Positions 48,677 through 60,923 of a DNA stretch of 64,000 bases are shown one piece after another (within the stretch, counting starts at the first letter, position 1; each line of letters begins with the position of its first letter). A program made the translations under genes and the position numbers. The stretch is from positions 3,423,499 through 3,487,498 of the forward strand of contig NC_092565.1 of the NCBI RefSeq assembly GCF_037975245.1. Reading direction: 5' to 3'. Under the pieces are notes generated by a model, which saw nothing but the letters and a program-made list of their open reading frames with translations, was not told where the DNA came from and did no database searches. The DNA is from Apostichopus japonicus (taxonomy: Eukaryota > Echinodermata > Holothuroidea > Aspidochirotida > Stichopodidae).

Positions 48677-49421
48677 GGGGCTATGTCAATGTTCCCAGGG
48701 TCCAATGTTCCCAGGGCTCGATGTTCCCAGGGTCCAATGTTCCCAGGCCCCAGGGTTCGATGTTTCCAGGGTTCGATGTTCCCAGGGTTCGATGTTCCCA
48801 GGGTCCAATGTTCCCAGGGTTCGATGTTCCCAGGGTCCATTGTTCCCAAGGTTCTTTGTTCCCAGGGTCCGATGTTCCCAGGGTCCGATGTTCCCAGGGT
48901 TCGATGTTCCCAGGGTTCGATGTCCCTAGGGTTCGATGTCCCTTTTTTTTTCAAAAATCACCCGAAGGGACGTTGTTCAGTAAGAGCCGCACAGAAGTGT
49001 TGACCTGAGAGTCCAGAGTTCCACGAGGCCGAGAATTAAGAGGGTCCGCTTTGGTGCTGCCCGACCGTGCTCGGGGACAGGCTCAGACCCTGGGAACATC
49101 GAACCATGGGAATATCGAGCCCTGGGAACATCGGACCCTGGGAACATTGGACCCTGGGAACATAGAACCCTGGGAACATTGAACCCTGGGAACATAGAAC
49201 CCTGGGAACATAGAACCCTGGGAACATCGAACCTTGGGAACATCGAACCCTGGGAACATCGATATTTCTGGGAACATCGAACCCTGGGAACAACGAACCT
49301 TGGGAACATCGAACCCTGGGAACAACGAACCTCGTATTCATCGTCAGCCATTGAAATAACACGAAAACGGGGAATATCAAACCCTGGGAACATTGAACCC
49401 CGGGAACATCGGGAAGACCCC
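48677..49421. mobile_element. 745-bp foldback element with mirrored 16-bp tandem arms
   Basis: The left arm (about 48690-48945) is about 15 head-to-tail copies of TGTTCCCAGGGTTCGA and its variants (GGTCCAA, GGTCCGA). The right arm (about 49088-49412) is the same unit in inverted orientation (TCGAACCCTGGGAACA), about 17-18 copies. The ends GGGGCTATGTCAATG and CATCGGGAAGACCCC are a diverged inverted repeat. An exact 8-bp duplication CCTTGTTC abuts both ends (48669-48676, 49422-49429), as for hAT elements. The central 140 bp (about 48946-49087) is unique. Long open frames in every phase merely translate the stop-free 16-mer. Confidence 0.92.
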
Positions 49422-49429
49422 CCTTGTTC

Positions 49430-51439
49430 CCATGTTAATGTAACTTCTAGTAACTACATTCTAAAGTGTATCTTTTTTTTTCTACACCTAAAGACTACAA
49501 ATACAGTTAGGTTTCTTGTGGACACACTGAACAAGGACAATATGACAGACTGTCATTTGAAACACACTGTCCTTCTCATTCATAATTAAGAGTACAATTC
49601 ACAGCATGACCACGAAAAAATAGTCCATAACAAAGAAAGACAAAAGATTAATCTGTAACTTTATGGCTAAATTGTCAGGGATTAAATACAACTTAAATTT
49701 TGTCACTGACCTCAAATGCTGAAGCAATTAGTATATATAACTTTGGTTTAGGCTCACGAGAGTATTTGTGGCTCAGCACAATTATACAGTTCACTAGAGC
49801 TATCTTCGACATTTTATTACCTAGTTGTTTTTTTTCTTTTCACAATATAAATAGTTTTTGTCCACAAATATTTTGCAACAATTCAGTTTTAAAATAATCT
49901 ATATTGGAACAAATATCCTTCAGTCCAATATAGTTGCTGGGTACTCATGAAAATGTTGATCTTTTTTGGACATTGCAGAGTTTGTTGACCAGTATGTCAG
50001 ACCAGTACTAATTTATCACAGTTTGTGACATGTTAACATAGTCATATTAGCTGGATTTGAATAATAACATGGGTATGCAAGAGTTGAAACAGTAAAATTT
50101 GAATAAGGCCTTTTGCTTACATTTTTAAGAACTTCAAGCTTTTGCTATGTCTAGTCAATTAAATATCTAGTCAATCTGGTCAATTAAAGTGCTAAAATGT
50201 TACCAATTTAGTAACTAAGTAATAGCTGAGGAAAATGCTTATATATGTACACTGGAGACAGGTACAAGAGGAACAAAGTAAATTGCTAACTACCTCCTGC
50301 TCTAAATAAAAAAATTCTCTTCCTTAACAACTAAATTCTAAACCTGTGTACGAAAGAAGTGAGCACTCTCGAAGTGACCATTTAGGGCTGCAATAGCTGA
50401 ACAAATACACATAGCTACACATGAGCTTACATGATCTGCAAAGTTGAAAATTCCCTACCTGATATTGATATTTTGTTTCAAGAAGGATTTTATTGAAATA
50501 TAAACATTAATATGTCATGGCTTTCTTCTGTGTCTTCACCTGAACATATGTACTGTATGTACACACTGTCTAACATGTTAAACAGTCAGGCATGCTTTGA
50601 TTTTACAGCAAATTAAATCATAAACAAGTTTATTTTTTAATCAGCACAGGGCTGGTAGACTATTGTTGTTCCGAGTTTGGTTAATACTGCATGTCCATTC
50701 CTACACTGGAATAAAAAAAAACACTAATGACCAAATGTCTATAAATATGTCAATGTTTGAATCATGCAGACGGTTCACACCCTTAGTGCATATACAGGAT
50801 AAATGGCACCAGTCTGGGCTAATAAATATATTGAAACCATGCCTGGACCTATTAATACATATATAAGCTCTGTCTTCAGCCCACTGTAATGAAAGGGTAC
50901 TGTACTTGAATAATAAGAGAAAACTTGAAGAAGCTGGTCTAAGATTATCAAACCAGTGCCATAAATGTTTATATAGGCTGCTTGTACATGTATGATAGGC
51001 TACTTGCTGACCTAATTTAGAGTAACAAACATTGCGGTTATCATAAAAATTCATAACAAAAGCAAAGTATCATTCAAAATGGAAATCTTGGGTTGGTTCA
51101 TGTAAAGTTTGGTTTATACATGTCTCAGTACTTCCTTTATAGGGGCTTCATTAATCCAAATAGTGGCAGCAGTTCAAAATTGAAGCAAACCATGTAAATA
51201 AACTGACATTGGAGAGCACGTGCAGAAACATCCATTATGTTCAGTAATAGACTTTTCTTTTTCTTAATTTTACTTCTGATGTTATCAATTTTTTTCAAAC
51301 ATGCACTGTGAATCACCATTGGACGAGACTTACTGTATCGGGTTGGGGGGGGGGGGGTATTTATGAGCAATGGCTTTTTTAATCCTGACATTCTGTTAGA
51401 CCCTGATTTACAGAAAAGAAATATTTCAGAACACATATA
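49430..51439. other. No gene recognised
   Basis: AT-rich spacer. It contains a core-only copy of dispersed repeat R (50251-50284) and a poly-G run at 51343-51357. No exon was supported. Confidence 0.45.
50251..50284 (+). repeat. Dispersed repeat family R, copy E (core fragment)
   Basis: ACTGGAGACAGGTACAAGAG then GAACAAAGTAAAT matches the GGAGACAGGTAAG...AAAGTAAAT core of copies A-C. Too short to be certain. Confidence 0.35.
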
Positions 51440-51447
51440 TGCAGATG

Positions 51448-51737
51448 CAGGCGCGTAGTCAGGAATTTGCCAAGGGAGGGGCGAAACTGTACATTCGGCA
51501 TTGAAAACTATCTAAGCGTAGCGCCACCATGATTGGCGCGAAGCGTACAAGAAAATTTTGGCTTAGAATGCCTCCCAGATCGCTGGAAATGGCACTTCCC
51601 AGGCCTTGTAAGTTGCATCTTAGCATTTTCTCATTTGAAAATACTAGCGATATCATAAAAACATTAAAAAAAAAAAAAAATATGCTCAAGGGGGGGCGGC
51701 TGCCCCCTTCGCCCCCCCCCCCTTGGCTACGCGCCTG
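51448..51737. mobile_element. 290-bp hAT-like MITE, copy 2
   Basis: Ends CAGGCGCGTAGTCAGG and CCTTGGCTACGCGCCTG. Flanks TGCAGATG (51440-51447) and TGCAGAAG (51738-51745) form an 8-bp duplication with one mismatch. The inside is close to 47591-47882 throughout (for example GCGTAGCGCCACCATG, AGATCGCTGGAAATGGCACT). Short open frames shared by the two copies reflect shared ancestry only. Confidence 0.95.
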
Positions 51738-51745
51738 TGCAGAAG

Positions 51746-52332
51746 TATGAAGCTTGCAGGTCTGTATCTATTACAATATGTTATTTATAGGCCTACATCA
51801 GTTTGCATTAAAAGCCATAACATGAATATGTGCTGCATTTTAGTATTGACTTTATACATTACAAAATCAAATAGCACTAGAAGCAAACAAAGAGATAATA
51901 CTTATCTATAGACTGAAGTAGTTTCTCAAATACTTCAAAAAACATGACCAGCAAATGTTTGAAACTATTATTCAGTTAAATACCAACAAAAGGCTGCTTA
52001 TAAAATATTAGCAGCAGAGTTGCACTAGCCTAGTAGAAGACGGCCTGCTTTCTTCTCCTTTTCATTAAGCCATGGTACTATGAAAGACATTATAAGAAAA
52101 CTCAGAGCTGGAAATAATTCACTAAGTGTAGTGAGTAGTGTTGATCAGATTTTAGCATGCTTGAATTTCACAAAGTTTGTAAATGTGCTCTCTCCTTGGG
52201 GGGTTTGTAACCTTGACATTATTCCCAGATATTGAAGATTGTCAAACTAGGTGATTCAAAAAGCAGAAAAGATAAGGACCTGGAGTTATAATTAGCAGCA
52301 AAATCGTTGTACACAACTGACGACATACATGT
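51746..52332. other. No feature recognised
   Basis: AT-rich spacer. Confidence 0.5.
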
Positions 52333-53569
52333 AACTAGAGCACCAATGGTGCAGAAGCTCATACCTTTTCGAGCTTAAAAATGTAGGGCCCACAAAACTT
52401 TATGGCCCACCAAATTTCAGGCCATTTTTCAGATTCCACCAATTTTGGGCCCATTAGGGATACCCCCCCCCCTCCGTTAGCAGAATCCTGGCCACACCAC
52501 TAGCTATAATTCCTTTTTTCCCCCTTTAAATCCTATTTTACTCACTCTCTCAAACCATGGAGCTATTTATAGCTCCATGCTCAAACAATACCACTGACCT
52601 ACCCTATTAAACTCCCCTCTACCTGAGCACACATAACTTCACAAGCACTCCTTGCCAAAATTTTGGCTGGCTGCTTACATACCTCAGGCTCAAAGACTTC
52701 TAAGAATCGGCAAGTGCTGATTGGCTATAGGGCTCTCACGCTTACAGTTCAACAGTTAATAACAACTCCCAATACTGCTTTAATTCCACTAACAGCCTCT
52801 GCAGAGCTTAACCACAAATGTAAACAAACAATGCAGAGACTGGGAGACAAATTAAAGGAGCTTTGGCAAAAAGGTGAAGGCTCAGATTTTTTTAAACAAT
52901 GGGGATTAATTGTAATTAATTAACTTTTGACCAAAAATTATTAGGCATCACCTGATTCATACCCAATCCAACAATCATCAGTTCAACTTTGAATATTATC
53001 CATCAAAATCTTGAGGAGATTGAGATGTTTGAAAATATTACAAAGAATGACCCCCGATGACCCCCTAAATGACATTTGACCTCAATTTTCCGAACACCCC
53101 TTGTAACCCTCATCCCGAGGAACGTTGTGACCAAGTTATATTATAACTGGCCATACACTGTACGAACGGAAGCAATTTGAAAATATAGGGCCGTGGCCCA
53201 GGCCACAAAAGACCCCTAGTTGATCTTTGATCTCAAATTCATGAACACCCTGAAGGTAAAACTTCCATAGTACTATCGTGACAAACCCTCAACATTGTAC
53301 CATAGAATCTGTAGGAGAAGAAGCATTTTGCGTATTTCCACAAAATGGCCCATTACGGCCCACAGGTGACCTTTGACCCCAAATTTCGGACCATCTCTCA
53401 TGGCCCTATACCCAATGGTCCTTGTGTCCAAGTTTCATGAAATTCCATCAAACACTGTGCGAGTGGGAGCGGTTTTACCAATTGTTGACGGATAGAGTGA
53501 TAGAATGATAGAGTGATAGACGCCGCACTGTAACAATAGCTCACACCAGCATGCTGGTATGAGCTAATA
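52333..53569. repeat. Dispersed repeat, possibly composite, ending in a hairpin
   Basis: The left part starts near ACTAGAGCACCAATGGTGCA and has AGCTCATACC. The right part (about 52936-53569) has the phrases GTGACCTTTGACCCCAAATT and CCAAGTTTCATGAAATTCCA, a GATAGAGTGATAGA run, ACGCCGCACTGTAACAATAG, and a terminal hairpin AGCTCACACCAGCATGCTGG then TATGAGCT. As I recall, this phrase set is a common retroelement-like 3' tail in echinoderms and other marine invertebrates. A fragment CCTGGCCACACCACTAG at 52485-52501 looks like the end of yet another hAT-type element. A plus-strand open frame at 52663-52923 is unassigned. Confidence 0.6.
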
Positions 53570-56500
53570 AGGGGTGGGGGGGGGGGAGCTGATACTACAA
53601 AGGCAATTAACTAAAGGAAATTAACTCTGGTGTGACACTGAAGTACTCAGGATCAGACCACACAATTGTAGTCTCCCTTTCATCGGAGATCCCGACACCA
53701 CAATTGGCATCAAGATTATAGTGTGAACGCTTGGGGAATCATGCAACCTAAGATCTGCTGTTTAATAGTAGTTGCCCTTGTCACTTAACTCTATAGGGGG
53801 ATCTATGCAAAGTAAATAGTAATATATATATATATATATTTTACTAATTGATTTGTATTATCATGTGATACAGATATGTGATAGGGCTTTGGGTAATACA
53901 CTTTGGGATATACATCGCTCTATCACAAAGTGAAGACAGACATGTAGAGGATATTTTAGAAATCCTCAGCTTTCAGGCCAGCCCATAAATATGCTAATAA
54001 TGGTCACTTTAATATGATAAAATTTCATGGACTAATACATTTCATTGTCATTTAATAACTGAACGAAATTCTTCAATGTGTCCTAATAATTTGGTGGGGT
54101 CAGAGAAACTCCCAAGGAAAGCACTTTTGAAAACTGTCAGTCTACTTTGAACATAGTAAAATGTGTGAAGCTAATTAATACTGCATGATGACCTTTGACC
54201 TTCACACCACTGTTATGGTAACCTATAACATACACATCTATGTACGCAACAGCTGCTACTTAGAACGATCTCAAACTGTGAGTGGCTTCAATCTGTCAGG
54301 AATGCTCTAATCGCCCGATGACAAATGAACACATAGAAGAGGTACAGTATGTCTTCTACTGTATGATCATTAATGCGTATACCAAAACGCAGCATATCAT
54401 TATACTTACATTATCACCAAAGGATGATTGCATATTACTCTATGTGTGAACCACATCCATGCTATATGACCCATACATACTGTAGATTCCTGACAATACA
54501 TCATTAATGCTGAGTCATGTTCTTGCAACCTCTCAACTTTAAAGGTGGCTTGCGTGCTGCATGTTGTTAACATATTAAACATCTCTGTTGACATCAGGTA
54601 CACCGAGAAGTTGAGAACAACCCTTCTCATTTTTTGAACTACACTGAACATATATAATCTACAGTTAGTTATAAAGTATCATGTAAACATACATTCTAAA
54701 GAGTGCAGGACTGAAATAAAGTGGATTCCTGTTAGACAGATCTGTCAAATCACCCCTATATTATGATATGATGGTGGGAACTGGCCTCCGGTACAGGATG
54801 TTTGACATCCAGGTATATGGTTGCACTGCTGCTACTGGGATCTTATTTCTATCATTATAGTTAATCATTTCTGAGCTGTTTGGTTCCTTGTTACTTATAC
54901 ATTTACCGATAACATATTTCACAACAGAAATCATGCAGAATCTGTTGAATGCCAGGTTTGGAGGCACCACTGTGTAAAAACCAGTGGCGTATTTAATACA
55001 AACATTTCATGAGAGTTCAGTGCATTTTTTGGCAGAATCTTTCCATGTTGAGTATAAAACAGTAGGGTAGTCTGCTAGAAATTAGTAGTATACTTGTTAA
55101 CTCTATATAGTTCCCTTCATAATTGACCTTGCATGAGAAGCCCACTGGCAATGAATGAAGGAACATAAATTCAAAATAATTAATGGCATTCAAACAATTG
55201 CAACCTTTGTCATGATTGGTTAGTACTACACTTATGAATATTCAGCGTAATAGCTAGGTTGATAGGTGTCAGTAAACATATGCTTGTAGTGGACTTTGAT
55301 TACTCAGCAGAAACACCTAATTACTGTATTTACAGAGATAAAGAAATACCAATTAACTGACACTGGCAGTCTACAAACATGAACAAACGATCAACGTGAT
55401 CAGTCGACTGACAACCAGAAATAACTTCATGAATGTGAAACCTCCTCATGAACTTGGTAGGCAAAGCTGAAACATGTCATAGTTATAGCTATTAAGTTCT
55501 TCTCTTCTGAAAATCTGAAATATGTCATATAGAACTTTACTGTTGACGACAAATATCAAAACATCATATCATGCAGCGCGTCAGTGTTGGCCATACTATA
55601 TGTACGCTATATGTACGCACAGACACAACTGATCATGACATCCATAGTCAGCTGTGAGCTGCATGCATGCAGAGACCAGACTTGATAAATGTTCAACAGC
55701 CACAACAATTTAAAGCCTGTACATCAGTTTGCTATGGTGTGATGTAGGATCATTGTGGTGACACAATGTTAAACATTCATGGGCAACTTCCAATTTAATT
55801 AAGAAACTTGTTCAAATATTTACCTGATATGTAAAGGGATTTAAGTTGTAAATACTTGGTAACTCTCCTACTATGCTAAAAGACTGTGTACACCAATGAC
55901 TGTTTCAATTAAATTTTTGATGTTTCTGGTTGTTTCCATCTAGTTTCCAAGCATTGCTTTTGGTGCACTGAAGTAAGGCTTGTTTTGTCATGAAATATAA
56001 CTTTTCCTTCCCAAGGCTAACACGGAAACAACCACATACTATGCAAAGTGTAGCTTTACACAGTACACTGAACTCTTACAAATCTATGCAAACTACAGTA
56101 TTAAGCAGTACTTACTAGAGGTAATCATAAAAAGCAACAACAAGGGATGAAAAGGGCACACAGCCGGAGGGCAACATGATAGGAAAAGGGATATAATATT
56201 TTTTAAGGTGAATGTCCTTAGAAAGTCACACCAAGAGCAATGTATATTTCAGTAAAAACAAATGTCAATAAACACAGTATTCTTGAAACACACAAACATC
56301 TGCAAAGAAAGTGATAGTTGTACAGGTCTTCTTAATTAGTGAAACAAAATAGGACACAGTAATTATCTACAAATTGAATATTTCAGTACTTTAAATATCA
56401 CATAATGGCATGTCAATGATCTTAACTTCAACTTGTTTATGGGGTTGGGGAGGGGGCAAGTTCAGGAACACCTTTAAATCTGATCTGGAGAATAATTGTA

Positions 56501-57966
56501 TGTGTTTGCCTGGAAAAGTTTTTTCTCACGAGCTGACATGAAAGAGATTGTATAGAATAGGTTTGTTATTTAAAGGAGCATCACCTCATTTCTGTTGACA
56601 CTATAAAGAGGAAAGTTTGATTGAAAATATACAAATTTCATTTCTTGAAGACATCAAAATCCAGGGTAGCCCATAGGCTGGTTCAACAGATATGAGCCTC
56701 ATGAGATTAGCCAAGTGCTGTTAAATTTGATGTGTTTAGAATGCGGCTGCAAGACCTGCTTTGCTTACACAACAATTCTGTTTGATAATTTTTGACAAGG
56801 GAAATCCCTAAAGAGATGGTACTGTTTCATCTCCATAGTAGGATATACACTGGATTCCATACTGCTGGTACAGACATCGATACCAATTTTACGTCATTAA
56901 TTGTATTCCTACAAATTTTATTTCATTTTTATAACAATGTATGATTTGCAGATTGTAACTTATATACAAGTGCTGCTGTATATATTCTCCTTTAATTTCA
57001 AACTGTCACGGTTAATAGATAACAATATAGTAAAATTTTAGAACACATGGAGACAAGGAGATCTTAGAATAACAAAATCTAGTCTGTGGAATTCCTGATG
57101 TGGAATATGTGGCTTAAACAAACCATCTATATTTGCTAAAAATTTCCTACAAAGACCCTTAGGATTAAACCTACCAGGGGAGGAAGAGGGAATCAATTCT
57201 GATTTATTTCCTCTGAACAGAGGACATAAAATATAATAAATACACAGGGATCCCCAGTGTGACCTTTGACCACATTGGATAATATCAATCAAACAAAACC
57301 ACATCTGGTGAGGACCTGGCAGGCATTTAGAATAACTCAGCTCTGTACAAACTGTAGATGCATGGGTCAAACACCTATGGTGTGCATGGGTGGGTTACAT
57401 CTAGATTTGTGGTAATCTCTCAAAAGGTTTTTGGCATAAATATCCTAGTACACCTTGAATTACCATGGAGGTCTGTTTTTACCTCCATGGAATTACTAAC
57501 TGTTGGTCACTTTATAGTTGCCATGTCAACAAGTGATCAACAGTTGCCATGTCAACTGAATGATCAACAAACATGTAAAATGAAACATCAAGGTACTAGG
57601 TAGTATCAAATCTAATGATGGATCAATTAACCAGATCAAATCGATATAAATTTCATTCCACTGAACCATTCATAGTGACATGCCTACAGGTGTATTTGGT
57701 TCATTGTTTATAGTTGTGAGCATGCAGAGAGCATGACCATGTGAACTATTTATTACTTGACCGCAGTCATCCAGTGTGGATTATTCCCCCCCCCCGCACC
57801 ATTCACGTCATATTCTCTCAAATGTACACACAGATGTAGTGCTGCTATTTATGACTCTCTAGAACATTTATCGGCACATGATGGACACTCACTATGCAGG
57901 ATCTCTCAAGTTGAACAGATCTTGTGACTGTTGTAAGTGCTAGAAGAGGGCAATGTTACAGTGGTT
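53570..57966. other. No gene recognised
   Basis: About 4.4 kb. It contains a (TA)n run at 53822-53840, DR1-type sites at 54189-54201 and 57260-57272, and a hairpin at 57463-57490. Open frames at 54406-54651, 54761-54970 and 57038-57370 were examined without a family match. Confidence 0.45.
57463..57490. other. Short perfect hairpin
   Basis: CCATGGAGGT (57463-57472) and ACCTCCATGG (57481-57490) pair perfectly around an 8-nt CTGTTTTT loop. An outer AATTA/AATT extension follows with one bulged base. Its function is unknown. Confidence 0.8.
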
Positions 57967-58554
57967 GTTAGGTATGGAACGCGAAAAGGGCAACCATATT
58001 TCGTTGTCTAAACTAAGTTTGTTGCAGTCTAAACTAAAGTTGTTGCTGCTGTTTTACCACGTTGTTGCTCAAACTCACGTTGTTGTTTTAACTTCCGTTG
58101 TCTAAACATACGTCGTTGTCTAAACTTACGTTGTTGCTATCGGCGCTGTTCAAAATTGCTCAACCGCGTAATGTAAACCAGAAATGCAAAATGCATTGAG
58201 GTTTCGATGACTTCAGTACACTAGAAAGGTGTTAGTATAAGCAGAACTAGCTGTTACTATAGAAATGGCCCGAACCACCATTTTGATACATTAACACTAC
58301 TGCATGATAAACACAGGTCAGTCTACTGTACGTGGCTATACACACCTGCACCAAAAACAATAGGGGTCTTGGAGGTCCAAGTCCATTTGGAGTCACCAAA
58401 CGCAAACTTGTGGAAACCTTGTTTTATAAGCTACCGTATCTCCCACAGCCAGCCTATCAGATAACATGTGCGTTAGTACAACTCATACGAATAGGAGCTG
58501 CACGGTAAACAACTTTTAAAATGTTATAATGTTATAGGCTATGCATATACGCTG

Positions 58555-58820
58555 TGAATGTCGGAAATCAAGTACAACGTCGAGTGTCCAGACAAAGTAC
58601 CAGACAAAGTACCAGCATAAAAATACTGCACTTTTAAACTGATTTCATTGAGCCCCTCCAACAATGTGTAGAGATAATCTGGGAATGTCTGTAATCAAGT
58701 AAAACGAGTGTCAAGACAAAATGCCAGCATAAAATACTGTACTTAAAATTGATTTATTGAACCATTAAATGATGTCTGGAAATGTTGTGAATGTCGGCAA
58801 TCAAGTAAAACGAATGACAG
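58555..58820. repeat. Tandem duplication inside the 3.4-kb element, about 2.3 copies
   Basis: Starts at 58555, 58683 and 58788 with GAATGTCGGAAATCAAGTA-type heads. Copies share GAGTGTCCAGACAAA-type and CCAGCATAAAAATACTGC-type blocks. The periods are 128 and about 105 bp. Confidence 0.9.
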
Positions 58821-60083
58821 TAATATTACTAAGACAAATGTTTTCGTCCCGATCGAACACCAATTGCGTTTATTATATGACCTATACTTTTACTAGTGTA
58901 TATAGTTGAGAAGATGCGATCTTATCACTGTCTGTACTTTGTGAATGCTCTACACAATATATATATGGCGGATGCCATCCAGTGCCCTAGCATCGCTGTT
59001 TTACAAGGGCGGCCGTCCGACCTTCATTTCGCCTGCCCTGCCACTCTTTCCTCCTCTCCAACTCCGTATATAGTACCTCGATGCTTTGACCTGCAGCGAT
59101 TTCACCAGCAACCCCAACTCTTCAAATATCCCCGCAAATGTAGTGTGCATATCTCGCTAAATTCCACGCAATTTGTATTAGGCCTGTTCAAACTTAGGAG
59201 TTTCAACTGCACATGCGCATATCCTGAAAATTTGTGGAGAAAAGATCATATCACCTTACCTACAACACATAGCCTTAGTCAAAACTCGAGTGTATCTTGG
59301 ATGATTCGTTTCTTGCATAACATGTTAGCGGGTTTTTTGGTCTAAAATTCTTAACAATGCTGAGCGAGGTTTGTGTATATTCCATTTACAACACAATCCC
59401 TTTCGCAAATCGAAACTCCGAACTGGATTGGTGTTACGAATGAACTAGTTCTGTGAGTGTATTGCCTACGTACTTCAATATTGTGCCCCTCGTGTTACTC
59501 ACAAAGCGCAGACTACATCCAACCATAGAGCAACTGATCCAACATTTACCTTGGATGCTTTTCAGTATTTGGAAACAACCAACTCCACGAAAATTATAGT
59601 ATTTAAATAACATTTTTACGCAATGTCGAAACTTCAATGACTACTTTTGACGATGTATGACTGCAGTAGTTTATGCACACGAATTAGTGTTGCACCAGAA
59701 TCATGACTTGAAGCACGTGGTCAAAGGGACCGCAAAAATTTACGCAAGTTTGCAACGAAGAAATAACTGTGGTATAAATGCACATTTTACATTATCAACT
59801 CTCAAAAAGGGAGAGAACATAACATACTGTGAGATTTAAAGTCCTTTTCAGTATCAGAGATGTTGTGGTAGCTTCCCGCAAAATTCATAGATTGTCTCAA
59901 CTCATAACTTTCTGTGATAAAACAATTATTCAAATATGACATTAACATAATATCGTAAATAACGTCCTCGGAGTTGTATCAACTATCATGAAAATATCGT
60001 TAACAACGTGATTTTGTTTGACAAATCAGGTTGTTAAGGATATTTACATGGCTGTTGCTACAAATCAGGACATTAACGATTCC
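58821..60083. other. Interior of the 3.4-kb element, no protein recognised
   Basis: CpG-richer than the window average. The plus-strand open frame at 58896-59345 (149 codons) is the longest in the window, but it uses no recognisable domain. A minus-strand frame of 49 residues starting MHTTFAGIFEELGLLVKSLQ lies at about 59009-59158. Neither could be assigned, and neither is flanked by evident splice sites. Confidence 0.4.
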
Positions 60084-60115
60084 CCCCCCCCCCTTTTCGC
60101 GTTACATAGTTAAAC
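60084..60115. other. Third terminal-repeat-like sequence inside the 3.4-kb element
   Basis: CCTTTTCGCGTTACATAGTTA resembles the element's right end (CCTTTTCGCGTTCCATAGTTA) with one substitution, including the first bases of the target duplication. It is preceded by a poly-C run. It may be the true end of an older, shorter element or a relic of a related insertion. Confidence 0.6.
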
Positions 60116-60234
60116 CATCATACTTTGCGTTCATTGAGCACTGAAGATGCAAGCATGTTTGCAGACAATGGGTAAGGGACTATTAACCTAACAAATCTCG
60201 GGAAATTTGAGAAAACATCATTGGCTGTATTTAG

Positions 60235-60923
60235 GGTGGCATCCCTATGTTCCGACGTCTCTATGTTCCGACGTCTCTATGTTCCGACAAATTGTTTGGA
60301 CTCTTAATTTTTTTTTACCCAAATTTTTCGGACCCAATTTTTTTTTGGAGACTCAATCTTTTTGGTCTATTTTTCGGACCAAATTTTTTGGGGGGACTTA
60401 ATTTTTTGGGCCCCAAATTTTTTGGGACCCAATTTTTTTTCGGGGGACTCAATTTTTTGGACCAACATTTTTTCTGACCTACCTTTTGGGGGACACAATT
60501 TTTTGGACGCACCAAATTTTTTCAGGAAAAAAAGGGCCCAAAGTTTGTTATGACCCAAATAGTGCTTGTGACCGAAAATTGCTTGTGACCCGAAATTTAA
60601 TTGTTTGTACTCCAATTTTTTGGGACCAAAATCAGTTTGGTCAAAAACAAATTTGGTCCGAAAAAAGTTGGTCCGAAAACATGTTGGTGTCAAAAATTTT
60701 GGTCCAAAAAAATTTGGTCATAAAAATATATTGGTCAAAAATAATTTGGTCCGAAAAAAGTTGGTCCGAAAACATGTTGGTCAACAATTTTGGTCCAAAA
60801 AAAATTGAGTCCGAAAAAATTTGGGTAAAAAATTTGTTGGAACATAGAGACGTCGGAACATAGAGAGACGTCGGAACATAGAGACGTCGGAACATAGAGA
60901 CGTCGGAACATAGAGATGTAACC
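60235..60923. mobile_element. 689-bp foldback element with mirrored 16-bp arms, nested
   Basis: The left arm (60251-60296) has three copies of CTATGTTCCGACGTCT. The right arm (about 60838-60917) has five inverted copies (AGACGTCGGAACATAG). The ends GGTGGCATCCCTATGTTCC and GGAACATAGAGATGTAACC are inverted repeats. An exact 8-bp duplication GTATTTAG lies at 60227-60234 and 60924-60931. Between the arms are T-rich blocks (TTTTTTGGACCAA) on the left and their inverted relatives (TTGGTCCGAAAAAA) on the right, so the whole element can fold. Open frames in all phases are repeat translations. Confidence 0.93.

Noticed and set aside
48634-49393. Several overlapping open frames over 100 codons rich in VPRV, CSQGSMFPG and PWEHRTLG repeats
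   Set aside because: They occur on both strands and in all phases because the 16-bp unit has no stop codon. They follow the foldback arms exactly.
58896-59345. 149-codon open frame, the longest in the window
   Set aside because: It lies inside the 3.4-kb mobile element, has no recognisable domain, and its composition changes along its length. It may be chance in a GC-richer stretch.
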